A DNA stretch of 64,000 bases from Magnaporthiopsis rhizophila (lineage: Eukaryota; Ascomycota; Sordariomycetes; Magnaporthales; Magnaporthaceae), in NCBI GenBank assembly GCA_003049465.1, contig PYSS01000103.1:81040-145039 (forward strand), read 5' to 3'. Below the pieces are notes generated by a model, which saw only the letters and a program-made list of their open reading frames with translations, did not search any database and had not been told where the DNA came from. Below, in pieces: positions 35,380 to 49,000 of the stretch. How positions within the stretch are numbered: the stretch's first letter is position 1; every line of letters starts with the position of its first letter. The translations under genes and the position numbers were made by a program.

Positions 35380-38300
35380 CTGGTATTGCTGCACCTTTAA
35401 TATAGGCATTTGTTTTGTTTTTGTTTATCGATATCGGCTTGTTTTACTTTTTCGAGGGTTTGTTTTACCGAAGGCCATATATTATCCTTTTTATTCCCAG
35501 GGGTTAATTTTTTTTGTTTCCCTGCTGGGTTTAAGGATTAATTTTGGCGGGTTTTAAAGCTTTTGTTACAGGATCGGCCTGCATTCGAGCGTTTTTGTAT
35601 CGAAACGGGCTTGTTTTTTCTTTTTTTTTGTATTTTTATTGATTGCTGGTATTTTTTTTGTGAATGCTTTATCGGCCTGCATTTATTCATAAATAATATT
35701 TGCTTTTTGATAAATTTTTAGGAATTTTATATTATTAATAAAAAATTTTCTTTTAAAAAAATATATTAGGGTAATAATCCTATCGGGCAGGGCGTTCCGA
35801 ATATAATTTCGGAAAATAATTCCGGTTCATTTGGCAATATGGTTATATTAGTTAAACTTGGTAAGGTAACTGATAATATTGCCCTTATATTTTAAGGTTT
35901 GCATTTTATCGGCCTCCGTTCGTTTTTTATTCGGATTTTTATAATAGTTTTCCATAATAAAAGCGTAATATTTCCAAATATTTTCCAAATTTAGGGTAGC
36001 AAAGGATCGGGCACGGGTGGCATAAAACCAAAAGGCCTATTTTTTCAGCAAAAATCCGATCCATGCTATTTTATACTTGTTACTTTTGAAATTTTCGGAT
36101 ATGGCCTTTATATAAATCGTGGCCTAAAATTACCAATTTTTGAAATTGGCCTTATTTTTATCGAATTAAAAGGGTTATTTTAGGTTAACTGGAGGATTAA
36201 AGTATATTTGTTTATATTGTTTCGAATTTGGCCCCTTTTAGGGTGATAGGGTTCGTCGAATTCCTCGGGGCGATCCTCGGGATAGCCCTCGGGGAGGTCC
36301 TTGTTTTGGGCAGCCCCAGGGTTTTTTTTTATCCAAAAAAGGATTATTATTATTGGGTAATCCTATTTTTCGGGGCACAGCGGTATTTTTTATAAAATTA
36401 AAAATAATTTTTGCCAATTGCTCCAATAAACCTGCTGGATATACTTATTTATTATTTATAAAAAATCCCTCAAAATAGTTGCAGTTTAATATTTTTTTAT
36501 AAAACTGGTAATTTTAAAAACCGAGGGTACTTTTAATAAATGGATATCCATTCTTCTGATTAATATAAAAATATCCCTAAAAAAAATATTATTTTTATTT
36601 TATATAAAAAAAAACGAATAATATTCGAACGATGGGCATTTTGGTTGGCCCGACCGGGGTTTTTTGCCTAAAAATAGATGGGAATTTTATTATAACTAGA
36701 ACGGCCTCAGTTTTGGGTCGGTATCCCGCTTTTATTATGTTTTGCTGGACTTTTAAAAATTGGCGGGCCCATTTTTTTTGTTAGGCCGCTAATTCGAAAA
36801 TTTATCCTTTTATAACTTTTTATCGGTATTTTATTTATTTTTATTATTATTTTATATCCTTAAGGTATTATTTTGTAATTTGAACATATTTTTTAATTAT
36901 TTTTGCCCAATTTTCCATATTTGCCACCACAAACTCGAAATAGGTGTATATTATTATTAATACTGCTCGATAATTTTTCTGGGCTTAGGTAATTTAATTA
37001 AAGGTATATTTCCTAATTAAGTTATTTTTAGCTATTTTTGTTAAAATATTCCAAATTTTTTTTGCAAATCGGTAATTTTATTCGATTATATCCTTTTTAA
37101 ATTTTCGAAACTAAGCTTGGGTAAAAGCAACCTGGTTCTGAATTATTTAAATTATTATTTGGTAAATGGTGCGGATATTTTCGTATTATTTTTTAAGCTT
37201 GTTAAATTATTTTTTAACTGCCTCCGGAATAATAGCTTGGTCCGAAATGCTTCCCCGGAAGGCTAAAATAGCAATATGGCTGGTAATAAATTTTTGGTAA
37301 ATTTTTTTCAGCCATATTTCGTATTACGGGTTTGGTAATATGGCCGGTCGGTTTTGGTCGGGGTTAATCCGGGTTAATTATCGTTCGCCGCCTTTTTTCC
37401 AAAAATTTTCGAAAATAAAAAGGGTATATAGGATAAATATTTTATCGGTATCTATTATTAGGGTATTTTATTGGTCCCAAATCTGGCTGGCGCTTTAAAA
37501 ATATAAGTTTTTTGGGTTAAAGGATTATAAAGGTTCCTTTTGGGCAATTTCCGGTATAAGCGCCTCGGGTATTTTATTTATACTAATTATAATAAAATTA
37601 TTAATAAATAATTGTTTATTTTTTGCATAAAAAAGCAGGGGAGGAGGAAAAAGGATCCGGGTAATTTTTTGGGCCTAATTTTTGTATATTTCCGTAAAAA
37701 TCCCTAAATTATATTATAAGGCAATAATAATTTTGCTATATTTTTTAATAATTATTATCCTTTTTTGGATATCCTAAACGAAAATATCGCAACGGTTATT
37801 AAAATTATCGATAAAAATTATATTTTAAATATTTATTTTTAAACCGTAAATTAAAAAGGTAATATTATCCACCTTTTTTTGCAATTTTTTAATTTTAGGT
37901 TTAATAATTCCAAAAGCATAATTAAGCTTCCGGATAAAAGTTTTATATGCATTCGTAATATTGTGGAATTTTTCCAAAATTTTGTTCTTTGTATTTAATA
38001 CTGTTTATATTAAAACCGCAAAATTTCGTTAATTTTATTCCATTTTTTGTATAAAAAAATTTATAACCTAAATAGTTTTTTTGCAAAAGCATATTTTAAT
38101 AATATTAATAGCTTATTTGATTTGTCCATTTTGTTTTTCGAAATTATAGGCTTATTTTTTGGTACTTTATTTTAAAAATTCCGCTGCCTGGTATTATTAT
38201 TAATCGGTTTTGCCAAAAGCGGTTTATATTAAATTAAAAACAAGGTTAAAATTTTTGTTAAAAGTTTCGAATTTATTTTTAATATTTTGTTTTAAAAAAT

Positions 38301-38650
38301 ATTGGTTGCATTTAATTTGGGTTAGGCGGTTTTCGCTTATAAGGCTGATAATAATGGGAGATATAACCGTAAAACTCGATTTTTGTTGTGGATATTTGCT
38401 TAAAAAGGCGCATGGCCGTTTGCTTGGTCGGGGGGGTAATAAAAGGGCAGGCGGCTCGTTTAAAACCGACTGCTGTTCCTGCTAGGGCTCCGTAATGGGT
38501 GGACCAATTACCAAATCGGTTTAAAAAAAATTTTCGAGCCGGGTAAGGTGGTATTAATATTAAGGAAACCTTAGGGCGGTTGGTTGCGTGCAGTGCAAGT
38601 ATCGTGAAAGGATTGGAACGGATAACGCTGATATCCAAATACCAATAAAG
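35380..38650 (-). pseudogene. Element E gag remnant and gag-pol linker
   Basis: This is the minus-strand remainder of E between the inserted H and the E 5' LTR. Open pieces remain at 38312-38638 and 36238-36426, the latter a low-complexity Pro/Gly/Arg tail (GPPRGLSRGSPRG). The region is AT-rich with many stops. Gag identity rests on position next to the 5' LTR and on the order in related elements. I could not confirm an intact zinc knuckle. Confidence 0.65.
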
Positions 38651-38865
38651 CTTTCCTTATCCTTTATTTTGCGGTTTTTTTTTGGGTGCTTTTTGGATCT
38701 GTAGCCCAAAAATGCAGTATTGTAACAGCACTTTTAAGGATAATGGCCACGAGGAGGGCAATTGGGCTTATTGGGAGTGGACTTTTATTGTGACAACCTT
38801 TCCAAAATTTAGAAGGAAAAATAAAAGGCTGTTACAGGGCGGTCCTGAGGGAAAAAAGATTTATT

Positions 38866-39008
38866 TATAACAAGGGTGCAGGATTGCAGGCTTGAGGAAG
38901 ATCCTTATATTACTAATAAATTTTTTAAAATCTCAAAAAATGTTTGGGAGGAGAATCCCCTTCCTCGATTCAGGCCCCTTGGGCAGCCCCTGTTATATAA
39001 AGGGGCTG
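38866..39008 (-). repeat. LTR, 5' copy of element E, first fragment
   Basis: 143 bp, from TATAACAAGGG (RIP form of TGTAACAAGGG) to the insertion point of element F. It ends in the duplicated GGCTG and continues at 53327. Confidence 0.93.
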
Positions 39009-39457
39009 TGTTACGACCACACTACGACATACGGGGGCAGGAGGGCTGGCACCAAACCCCAGCGCAACGCCTCAACCCTACGATCGGAAATGAGGGGTCA
39101 AAATCACGTAACTAGGTCACGTAAGGACAAAAGCGATACATCGGGCACTGAACGTATCAAAAATATTATCAGGAACACCTTCGATACTTAAAAAGACCAA
39201 CGTATCACCCGTATCACCAATCGCCAAATAAAAAATAACACAAATATATAAAGCAAAGGTTTCCTACTGTGTTAAATAGCTCTTAACTGAAGCTTCGGCA
39301 TTAATCAACCTAAATTAGCTCCAAAACATCCCCTTAGGCAAATAATCGAAATCTTTGTTACTATCCCAGTTCCCAGCACAAACAACCTTATAAAAACCTA
39401 TTGCTTAACACCTTTCCTAACATACCCTACCCTAAAAGCAAAGAACCGTTTGTAACA
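39009..39457 (+). repeat. LTR, 5' copy of element F
   Basis: 449 bp, TGTTACGACC…TTTGTAACA. It is moderately RIP-changed compared with the 3' copy and has the same length. Confidence 0.93.
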
Positions 39458-39470
39458 TTTTAATTGATCC
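39458..39470 (+). other. Candidate self-priming primer-binding site of element F
   Basis: TTTTAATTGATCC lies directly inside the 5' LTR. It is not complementary to a tRNA 3' CCA end. Allowing for RIP, it matches the consensus TTTTGACTGATCC seen across A, B and C, whose TTGACTGAT is the reverse complement of ATCAGTCAA in the LTR (53164-53172). Confidence 0.5.
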
Positions 39471-39524
39471 TGTTCAGTATTTACCAAAGGTAACAAGCAG
39501 TAGCAATTATATCAATTGCAGGCA

Positions 39525-42500
39525 AAAAATCCGAGGGCGTCACTATCGCCGGCAAAATGTATAATAACCCTTTGACGGCCATACAAACACTTATCGCAGA
39601 AATCGAAAAACTTAAAAAAGCTTAGGCCAAGCTTTATATTGCTGTTAAATTTTATAAATTCCTTTTACCTAATAAATATAATAAAAAAAAAAGCAAAATC
39701 AAAACGTTCCTAACCGAATATAAAGGGTATTTTTTGTTTTATTAAGACCATTTTCAGCGGGAAAAACAGAAAATTACTTATACGGCTATGCGTTTAAATA
39801 ATAAGGTTAAGGATTAATTCGAACCCATTTGGTCCAATTATTTAAAAAGGCACAATAAATCCAAGGAAAAAACCAAACTAATATTTGCCGATTTCGAAAA
39901 GTTTGGTAAAAAGGTTGCCAAGGTTTTCGGGCAAATTAACAAAAAACGGGTGGCCGAAAAGAAATTATTTTAGCTCCGGCAAAAAAGCCCCGTATTAATT
40001 TATATCTCCGAGTTTTAATAACTGATTAACAAATTTGATTGGACGGAAAATACCAAAATAACCCAGTTTTATTAGGGGCTAAAGGATAATATAAAAAACA
40101 AATTATCCAAGCAAAAATAACCTGAAAATTTTGTTAATTATATTATTATAGTTATTTATATCAGTAATAAACTGTACAAATGCTGCTTTGAAAAAAAAAT
40201 TTAACAAACCAAGCCAATAATGCAAAATAATAAAGCCAACCAGAAAAAGGCGAGATAATAATAATTTATAGTTTACAGTACACATTTTGGACCCATAAAT
40301 TTTAGTACAGGAGTTATATACCAGTATAAGAAACAGAAGCACGTTAGGTTTAAGGACCCAAAGGACGGGAAATATTTCAAATATAAAAAAAAGGGATATA
40401 TTAAAAAAGATTATCCGCAGAAAAACCGATAAGCGGTTATTTTTTGCCAAAAAGGCGCGCTAAAGGGCCATTAGCCCATAACCCTAAATTTTTCCAAAAC
40501 GATCGAATAAATAACAAAAAAAAGCCTGTGCCCTGGAGCATTGTTTAATTGGATTTATTGTTTTGACAGGAACTATATAATTTATTATTTTGATAAAAAT
40601 GTTATAGGGTATTACCCCAAATAACGGTTTGCTATATTATAATAAGCTGGTTAATTCCGGGATAATAGCAGAAAATTTAAAAAATTAGCCCAGTGCAAAA
40701 ACGCATCAAACACCTTAATTAATAATTTTAAAAAAAAGTTAAATATAAATGCGAAAATGGAATTATTTTTGGGCCAAATGCATTAATTATAAGCCCAGAA
40801 AAAAAAATTAGGCCTAATAAAATACTGAAAAACCACGAAAATGGATCCTAATAATAGGGAATTTAACAGGGAACAATAAATGGTTAATTTTAAAAAATTT
40901 CAGCAAAAATTCGGTTAATAACTGATTAATATAAGGAAATAACCCTTTATAACCAAAAAGGAAATACAGAAAATATATACCTTATTTAGGTTTTTGGAAA
41001 TAAACCGGTGGTTTTGGGATTAGCCCAAACCTATTAGCGGTTTAATATGCGAAAAACCGGCGCAAAACGATAAAAAAAAGCCTTTAAATTAGCTAAGGGA
41101 TAATTAATCGGTTATTTATTATAGGGCACTATTTGAAAATATTCCGAACCTAAATTAATAGTTAGCGCGGTTATATGCGCTAAACCACAAAAATATAAAT
41201 CCCGATACGGGCTATTATAATAAGCTTTTTTGGGCCAAATGCCTGTATAACGATTATAAATAATATATGGCCAAAAAATTAAAGCACAATTTTTTTTTAC
41301 AAAAAAAAGAAGAAAAACCAGTGCGGTACTTATAACAAAAATACCAATTTCCGAAATGGTGGATAATAAAAATGGGCTATAAAAGTTTTGCAGCAACCTT
41401 TATGCTATTATTAGCTTATTTTATAATATGCTTGGCAGGAATTTTTATATACCAAATATGCAGGAAACCGAAGTGTAAGGTACATATGGAAAAAAAAGCA
41501 AAAGCCTGGATAAACGGATTTGCCCGATTTGCAGGAATAATTGGGGGCCGAAAGTAAATACCCCAGGCAAAAAATTAAAAAGCTTATCCAAAAATAAGGC
41601 ATAAGTGGAATAATAATTAATAAAATTTTTAACGGTAACAATTACCGATCAATATAAATATATTAAAATAATAATATATTAGAAAAGGCGAAAAATAAAA
41701 ATTATAATCGATTATAAAGCCCAAAAAAATTATTTTTTACCAAAAATGGTAAAAAAATACAGCATTTTAATATATTAAAAAAAGGAACCATATAATTTTA
41801 TAATAATAAAATAGGAGCTAATTATATTTAATAAAGGAAAAATCGATACTAAAACTGATTATTTTAAATTTTAACTTTTGGGAAAAATTTGCAAAATAAT
41901 CCTGAATGTTATAAATATAAAAAGGGAAAATCTGATTTTAAATATTCCATAGCTTAAAAAGTACAACCCTTTAATAAATTGGATTATTAAATAAATTTAA
42001 TAAAAAAAATTACCATTAACCAGTAAGGAAGCCCAACAGCCACAGGCCCCGGATAATAAAGATCGGACGCCAGGAAGGATAGCCGCGATGGTAGCAGAAC
42101 ATAATAATCAGCCCTGGCAAACCGCACCAACCGAAATACCAATAAATACGGATATAAATGGATCTAACAAGCAGAAAATTACTAAAAATGGATTTAAAAA
42201 TGTTCCTAAAAAATATTACAAATATTGGAGGTTGTTTCAAAAAAATTTGGAAATGGTATTACCGGAACACGGACCGTTTAACCATAAGATTAAGCTTAAA
42301 CCAGAAATATAATTTAAATACCAAAAGTTGTATTAATTAAATTTTTGGCAAAAAAAGCTGTTATAAAAATAGCTAAAAAAAAAAATCAGAAAGGGATTTA
42401 TTAGATTTTTCGATTTTCCTGTGGGATATAAAATTTTGTTTATTTTTAAAAAAAATGGGGAGGAATGGATATATATCGATTATTATTCGTTAAATCAGAA

Positions 42501-44893
42501 AATAATAAAGGATCGGTATCTTTTATCTTTAATTAATAAATTTAAAGATAAGTTTGGAAAAAACCGGTGGTTTATAACCCTAAATTTATGCAAAGCTTAT
42601 AGCTTATTAAAAATTAAGGAAAGGGATAAATGGAAAACCGCTTTTTGGACCAAGCTTAAAATTTTCGAATTATTGGTAATAATTTTTGGGCTTATTAATG
42701 TACCAGTTATATTTTAGCAAATAATTAACCATATATTACAAAAATATTTCGATATTTTTGCTTTTATATATCTGGATAATATCCTGATTTTTTTAAATAT
42801 ATTAAAAAAATACAAATAATATATGCATAAAGTGTTATAAAAATTGCAGGATATAAAGCTTTTAGTTAACCCGGACAAATATATATGGTATTTTTTAAAG
42901 GTAATTTTTCTCGGGTTTATTATTAAATAAAAGAAAGTTCGGATAAAACCTAAAAAGGTACAGGTAATAAAAGATTAGCCTGTATCCATTATAGTTAAAA
43001 AAGTACAAGGTTTTTTGGGGTTTTTAAATTTTTACCGAAAATTTATCCAAAATTTTAACAAAAAGGTTATACTATTTATGGATTTTACCAAAAACGATAC
43101 CCAGTTTTATTAGGGGACACAAAAATAAATAGCTTTCGATTTGCTAAAAAAAGTTATTATTTAAATACCGGTACTGGTAATACTAAACCCAAAAAAACCC
43201 TTTGAAATTGAAATTAATACATCGGATTTTGCTATTGGAAAATAATTGGAGCAATAAAACGATTAAGGAAAACTGCACCTTTGCGCGTTTTTTTTGCAAA
43301 AATTGAATGGATTTGAGCTAAATTATCAAATTTACGATAAAAAGCTTTTTGTTATTATTAAAGTTTTGGAGGAATAAAAGATGTATTTATGCAAAACTAA
43401 TTATCAAATTATGGTATATACCGATTATAAAAACTTATTACAGTTTACCACTAGCTAGGTATTAAATAAAAGATAAATCCGATAAAGCCAATTTTTTTAA
43501 GATTATAATCTTCGAATTGAAGTTAGGAAAGGGTTAAAAAACGGCCGAGCGGATGCTTTGAATTATCGATTAAACTATTAGGTGGATATACCACCAGAAA
43601 CATGCGCAGTTTTGGCCAAAAAACTAAACGGATCCCTGATTTCGGTGCAGCGGGCGTTGGTTAAAACGATCCGACAGAAAAGTTAAATCCCAGAAAAAAT
43701 CCAGCAAATTTATAGCCAAATGGCTAATAGATACCAGGGGATTATTAAAATCTGGAAAAGATTTTGTTAATATTATGGGTTTATAAGAATCTGCGCCGAG
43801 ATACAAAAAGTAATTAAAGATTATAAGAGCTGCGCAAAAAATAAAGCAAACAGATACAAGCCTTATGGATTATTTTAGCCTTTGTTAGCGTTTAGCAAGG
43901 TTTGGCAAAAAGTTATAATGGATTTTGTTATAGGGCTATCCAAATTAAAAGAATCCTTTATAAATATCCAGTACGATAATATTATAATAATAATTGACCG
44001 ATTTACCAAATATGCTATATATTTATTGTTTAAGGAAAATGCAAAAATTATAAAGCTGGTTTATATTTTTATCCGAAATATGATTGCAAAATATGGAACG
44101 CCAGAATATATGATTATAGACCGAGATAAGCTGTTTAATAGCAAGTTTTGGAAATAGCTTATAGCCAGTTTAGGTGCAGAATATGCCTTTTTTACGGTTT
44201 ATTATCCGCAAATAGATGGATAAACGGAACGAATAAACCAAACCATAAAATAATATTTATATTATTTTGTTAATTATAAATAAGATAATTGGGTATAATT
44301 ATTTTTTATGGTTTAATTTGCATATAACAGTTTAATGCACGAAAGTACGGGGATTATGCTGTTTTATGCAAATTATGGGTTTATATTTACGGTGTACAGG
44401 GAGCTTAGGGCAGGATTATATGCTTTAATAGCGGAAATACAGGTGAAAAAGTTTATTAAGCTGCACAAGAACCTTTAGGCAAAATTAGAGGAATTGCGAT
44501 AGCGCATATTTATGCAGGCCAACAAAAAAAAAATCGAGGGACCAATTTTTAAGAAGGGGGATAGCATTTATCTTTTTCGATATAATATTAAAACAAAATA
44601 ATCAAATAATAAGCTAAACCATAAAAAATTGGGATTGTTCAAAATTTTAAGGAAGATTTCCAACGTTAATTACGAATTTTAACTGCCACCAATTATGCAT
44701 AACCACCCGGTTTTTTACGTTAATTTGCTTGAACCAGCACCACCAGGGTTTGAAAGTAACAAATTAGTGAAAATCGACCCAAAACAGGAGTACAAAATCG
44801 AAAAAATTTTGGACGAAAATATTATCGACAGAACCAAGCATTATTTAGTTAAATAGGCAGGGTACGAAATTAAAAAAAGTATTTGGGAAAAAA
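39525..44893 (+). pseudogene. Element F gag-pol remnant (main part)
   Basis: Gag lies at about 39525-40150 (FLTEYKGYFLFY, FEPIWSNYLKRHNKSKEK, ENTKITQFY). The zinc knuckle at 40372-40425 reads YFKYKKKGYIKKDY, i.e. CxxCxxxGHxxxxC with Cys to Tyr and His to Tyr. Further domains: protease at 41690-42000, RT at 42420-42960 (open 42421-42717; YLDN), RNase H at 43180-43510, integrase at 43620-44370 (MDFV, IDRD present; the catalytic Glu in NQTxE is Lys) and chromodomain from 44792 (YKIEKILDENII…YLVK-stop-AGYE). The coding sequence is broken at 44893 by element G. The last residues are at 52073-52196. Confidence 0.88.
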
Positions 44894-45379
44894 TGTTACA
44901 AACGGTTCTCTGCTCCTAGGGTAGGGTACGTTAGGAGAGGCGCTGAGCAGTAGATTTTTATAAGGTCGCTTATGCTGGGAATTGGGGTAATAACAAAGGT
45001 TTCGATTGTTTGCCCAAAAAAATGCCTTAAAGTTAATTTAAATTAACTAATACCAAAATTTTAATTAAAAGCTATCTAATATAATAAGAAACTTTTGCTT
45101 TATATACCCGTAAAAATCCTGCGTATAATTTTTAATCCGTTCCTGGACCATAGATCAACTAATCTGTAATCCGTTATAAAATTACAAATTATCGCCTTGA
45201 TTTGTAATCTGTTATAAAATTACAGATTATGCTTTGCTTAGCTAACCGTTTTATTATATAACTCCCCTTTTATTTTAACCTTAATTTTGTAACCCTTGGC
45301 CATTCCGATTACAGGGTAAAAGCAAACTGCTGGGGGTTAATTCCAGCCCTTTTATCCTTTGCCAGCTATAATTATAATA
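44894..45379 (-). repeat. LTR, 3' copy of element G
   Basis: It runs from TGTTACAAACGG to ATTATAATA (RIP form of GTCGTAACA). The U3 has two copies of a TTTGTAATC-like/TTACAGATTA palindrome (about 45160-45236). The first 60 bp are unmutated. Confidence 0.92.
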
Positions 45380-45491
45380 TCAGGTTTCCTTTTTTAGGCC
45401 AAATCCTTTTGGCCACACCTGTAATCCGTTTTTCCGTTAATAATAAATATTTTCCTTCCTTACTAATTTCCGTCCCTTTTTTTTTAACAAA

Positions 45492-46022
45492 ATATTTGGT
45501 CGGGTGCAAAAGCGTAAACCGATTGCCTTGTTAATCTTTTGTTATAAAGATTTGCTTTTTGCAGTATTTGTTTCCGCTTTTCTTATGCCTTTTTGCTTGT
45601 ACTGCCACAAAATCCTCAAACAGGAAAAATATTTTGCTTTTCTGCAGAACTTTTCTTGTTGCGTGAAATATTTTTGCACCAATCGTTCAAATTGCAACAT
45701 TTTTGGCCCCAGCCCCGAAAAATTTCGCCGAATAACCTTGCAGTACGAAAAAATTAATAATAAAATAAAAGCTTTGAAAAAAAAAATTTTTTGATTGCGT
45801 AAATAACGGAAAATATGGGCGTAAAAAAAAATGCGCGCAATCCGCCGTGGGATTAATATTATGGAAAAATTGGAACGGGTTAAGCGAGAAAAGGCCGTTA
45901 AAATAGCCGTACAGGCCCCTGGCGCACCCCTAACCTTACTAGTTTCCGAACTTCCTTTATTATTTCCGAATTAGGCCAAATTTGGGGTTAACCCAAACCT
46001 TAATTTATTGGCCCTGCTTTAA
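45492..46022 (+). pseudogene. Antisense accessory ORF of element G
   Basis: 177 codons. The start ATG is RIP-changed to ATA and the first 100 codons are open (to 45794). The cysteine pattern is C-x2-C-x8-C-x9-C-x2-C-x7-C, with cysteines 3 and 5 as Tyr. It is followed by a Lys-rich helix (EKINNKIKALKKKIF), ERVKREKAVKIA and the terminal LNLLALL also seen in F. It ends with TAA, about 10 bp from the pol stop. Confidence 0.75.
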
Positions 46023-46031
46023 CCAAATAAA

Positions 46032-49000
46032 TTATTTTGGTACGGGTATTTCTAACCGTAATCCAAATTTTGGCACCGGTATTAACTTTTTACCAAAAGC
46101 TTTTTATTAGTATTTTTTAAAAGCTTTTGGTACATTTTTTAGGTTTATTTCTTTTTTCTAAATATTTTTTTCGATTCTGTACCCTGCTTATTTAACCAAA
46201 TAATACTTGGTTCTGTTAATAATATTTTTGTCCAAAATTTTTTTAATTTTGTACTTTTGTTTTGGATCGATTTTTATTAACTTATTACTTTTAAATCCTG
46301 GTAATACTGATTCAAACAAATCGATATAAAAAACCGGATAGTTATACATAATTGGTGGCAGTTAAAATTTATAATTAATATCGGAAATTTTCCTTAAAAT
46401 TTTGAACGGTCCCAATTTTTTGTGGTTTAGCTTATTATTTGGTTATTTTGTTTTAATATTATATCGAAAAAGATAAACGTTATCCCCCTTTTTAAAAATC
46501 GGTCCCTTAATTCTTTTTTTGTTAACCTGTATAAATATATACTGTTGCAATTTTTTTAGCTTTGCCTGAAAATTTTTATACAGCTTGGTAAATTTTTTCA
46601 CCTGTATTTCCGTTATTAAAATATATGGTTTTGCCCTAAGCTTTTTATACACCGTAAATATAAACCCGTAATTTGCATAAAACGGCATAATCCCTGTGCT
46701 TTTGTGCATTGAACTGTTATACGCGAACTAAATTATAAAAAATAATTGTACCCAATTATTTTATTTATAATTAACAAAATAATATAAATATTATTTTATA
46801 GTTTGGTTTGTTTGTTCCGTTTATTTATCCATTTGCGAATAATAAACTGTAAAAAAGGTATGTTTTGCGCTTAAATTAGCTATAAGCTATTTCCAAAATT
46901 TATTATTAAACAGTTTGTTTCGGTCCGTAATTATATATTTTAGCATTCCGTATTTTACAATTATGTTTCGGATAAAAACATAATCTAGCTTTATAATTTT
47001 TGCATTTTTTTTAAACGATAAATATATAGCATATTTGGTAAATTAATTAATTACCACCATAATATTATTATACTGAACATTTGTAAAGGATTTTTTTAAT
47101 TTGGATAGCCCTGTAACAAAATTTATTATAATTTTTTACCAAACCTTGCTAAGCGCTAGTAAGGGCTAGAGCAATCCATAAAACTTATATTTGCTTGCTT
47201 TGTTTTTTGCGCAGCTTTTATAATCCTTAATTGCTTTTTATACCTTGGCGCAAATTTTTATAAACCCGTAATACTAACGAAATCTTTTCCAAATTTTAAC
47301 AATCCTTTGATATCCATTAGCCATTTGGCTGTAAATTTGCTGGATTTTTTCTGGGGTCCAGCTTTTTTATCGGATTGTTTTGGCCAATGCCCGCTGCACC
47401 GGGATCAGGGATTTGTTTGGTCCTTTGGCCAAAATTGCGCGTATTTTTGGTGGTATATCCATCTAATGGTTTAATTAATAGCTTAAAACGTTTGTTCGGC
47501 CGTTTTTTAATCTTTTCCTAATTTCGATTCGGAAATTATAATTTTAAAAAAATTGGCTTTATTGGATTTATTTTTTATTCAGTGCCTGGCTGGTGGTAAA
47601 CTGTGATAGGTTTTTGTGATTAGTGTATACCATAATTTAATGGTTAGCTTTGTACAGATATACCTTTTATTCCTCCAAAATTTTGATAATAATAAGAAAC
47701 TTTTTATTATAAATTTGATAATTTAGCTTAGGTTCATTTAATTTTTGCAAAAAAAATGCGCAAAAATGCAATCTTTTTTAATCGTTTCGCTGCCCCAGTT
47801 ATTCTCCAATGGTAAAATCCAATGCATCGATTTCAATTTTAAAGGATTTTTTTGGGTTTGGTATTGCTAGTACTGGTATTTGGATAATAGCTTTTTTTAG
47901 CAAATCGAAAGCTATTTATTTTTATATCCCCTAATAAAACTGGGTATTATTTTTGGTAAAATCCGTAAATAATATGGCTTTTTTGCTAAAATTTTGGATA
48001 AATTTTCGGTAAAAATTTAGAAACCCCAAAAAATTTCGCATTTTTTTAACTGTGGTGGGTACAGGCCAATTTTTTACCGCCTGTATTTTTTTGGGTTTTA
48101 TCCGAATTTCCCCTTATTTAATAATAAACCCGAGGAAAATTACTTTTAAGGAATGTTATATGCATTTATCCGGGTTAACCAAAAGCTTTGCATCTTGCAA
48201 TTTTTATAGCACCTTATGTACGTGCTATTTGTATTTTTTTAATATATTTGAAAAAATCAGGATATTATCCAAATATATAAGGACAAAAATATCGAGATAT
48301 TTTTGTAATACGTGGTTAATTATTTGCTGGAATATAGCTGGTATATTAATAAGCCCGAAAATTATTACCAATAATTTGAAAATTCCAAATTTGGTTCGAA
48401 AAGCAGTTTTTTATTTATCCCTTTTTTTGATTTTTAGCAGGCCATAAGCTTTGTATAAATTTAGGGTTATAAACCACCGGCTTTTTCCGAGCCTATTTTT
48501 AAATTTATTAATTAGGGGTAAAAAATACCGATTTTTTATTATTTTTTAATTTAACAGATAATAATTGATATATATTTATTTTTTTCCGTTTTTTTTGGGA
48601 ACAAACAAAATTTTATATCCTATAGGGAAATTGGAAAATCTGGTAAATTTTTTCCTGATTTCTTTTTTTAATTGTTTTTATAACAGCTTTTTTTGCCAAA
48701 GGTTTAATTAATACAGTTTTTGGTATTTAAGTTATATTTCCGGTTTAAGTTTAATTTTGTGGTTAAATGGTCCGTATTCCGGTAATACCGTTTCCAAATT
48801 TTTTTAAAACAATTTCCAGTATTTGTGGTATTTTTTAAGGATATTTTTAAATCCATTTTTGGTAATTTCCTGCTTATTGGGTTTATTTATATCCGTATTT
48901 ATTGGCGTTTCGGTTGGTGCGGTTTGCCAGGGCTGATTGCTATATTTTGCCGTTATTGCGGCTATTTTTTTTGGCGTTCGATTTTTATTACCCGGGGCCT

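Noticed and set aside
39458..39470. tRNA-type primer-binding site inside the 5' LTR
   Set aside because: The sequence after the LTR begins TTTT and has no TGG or complement to a tRNA acceptor end that I recognise. The self-primer match is better.
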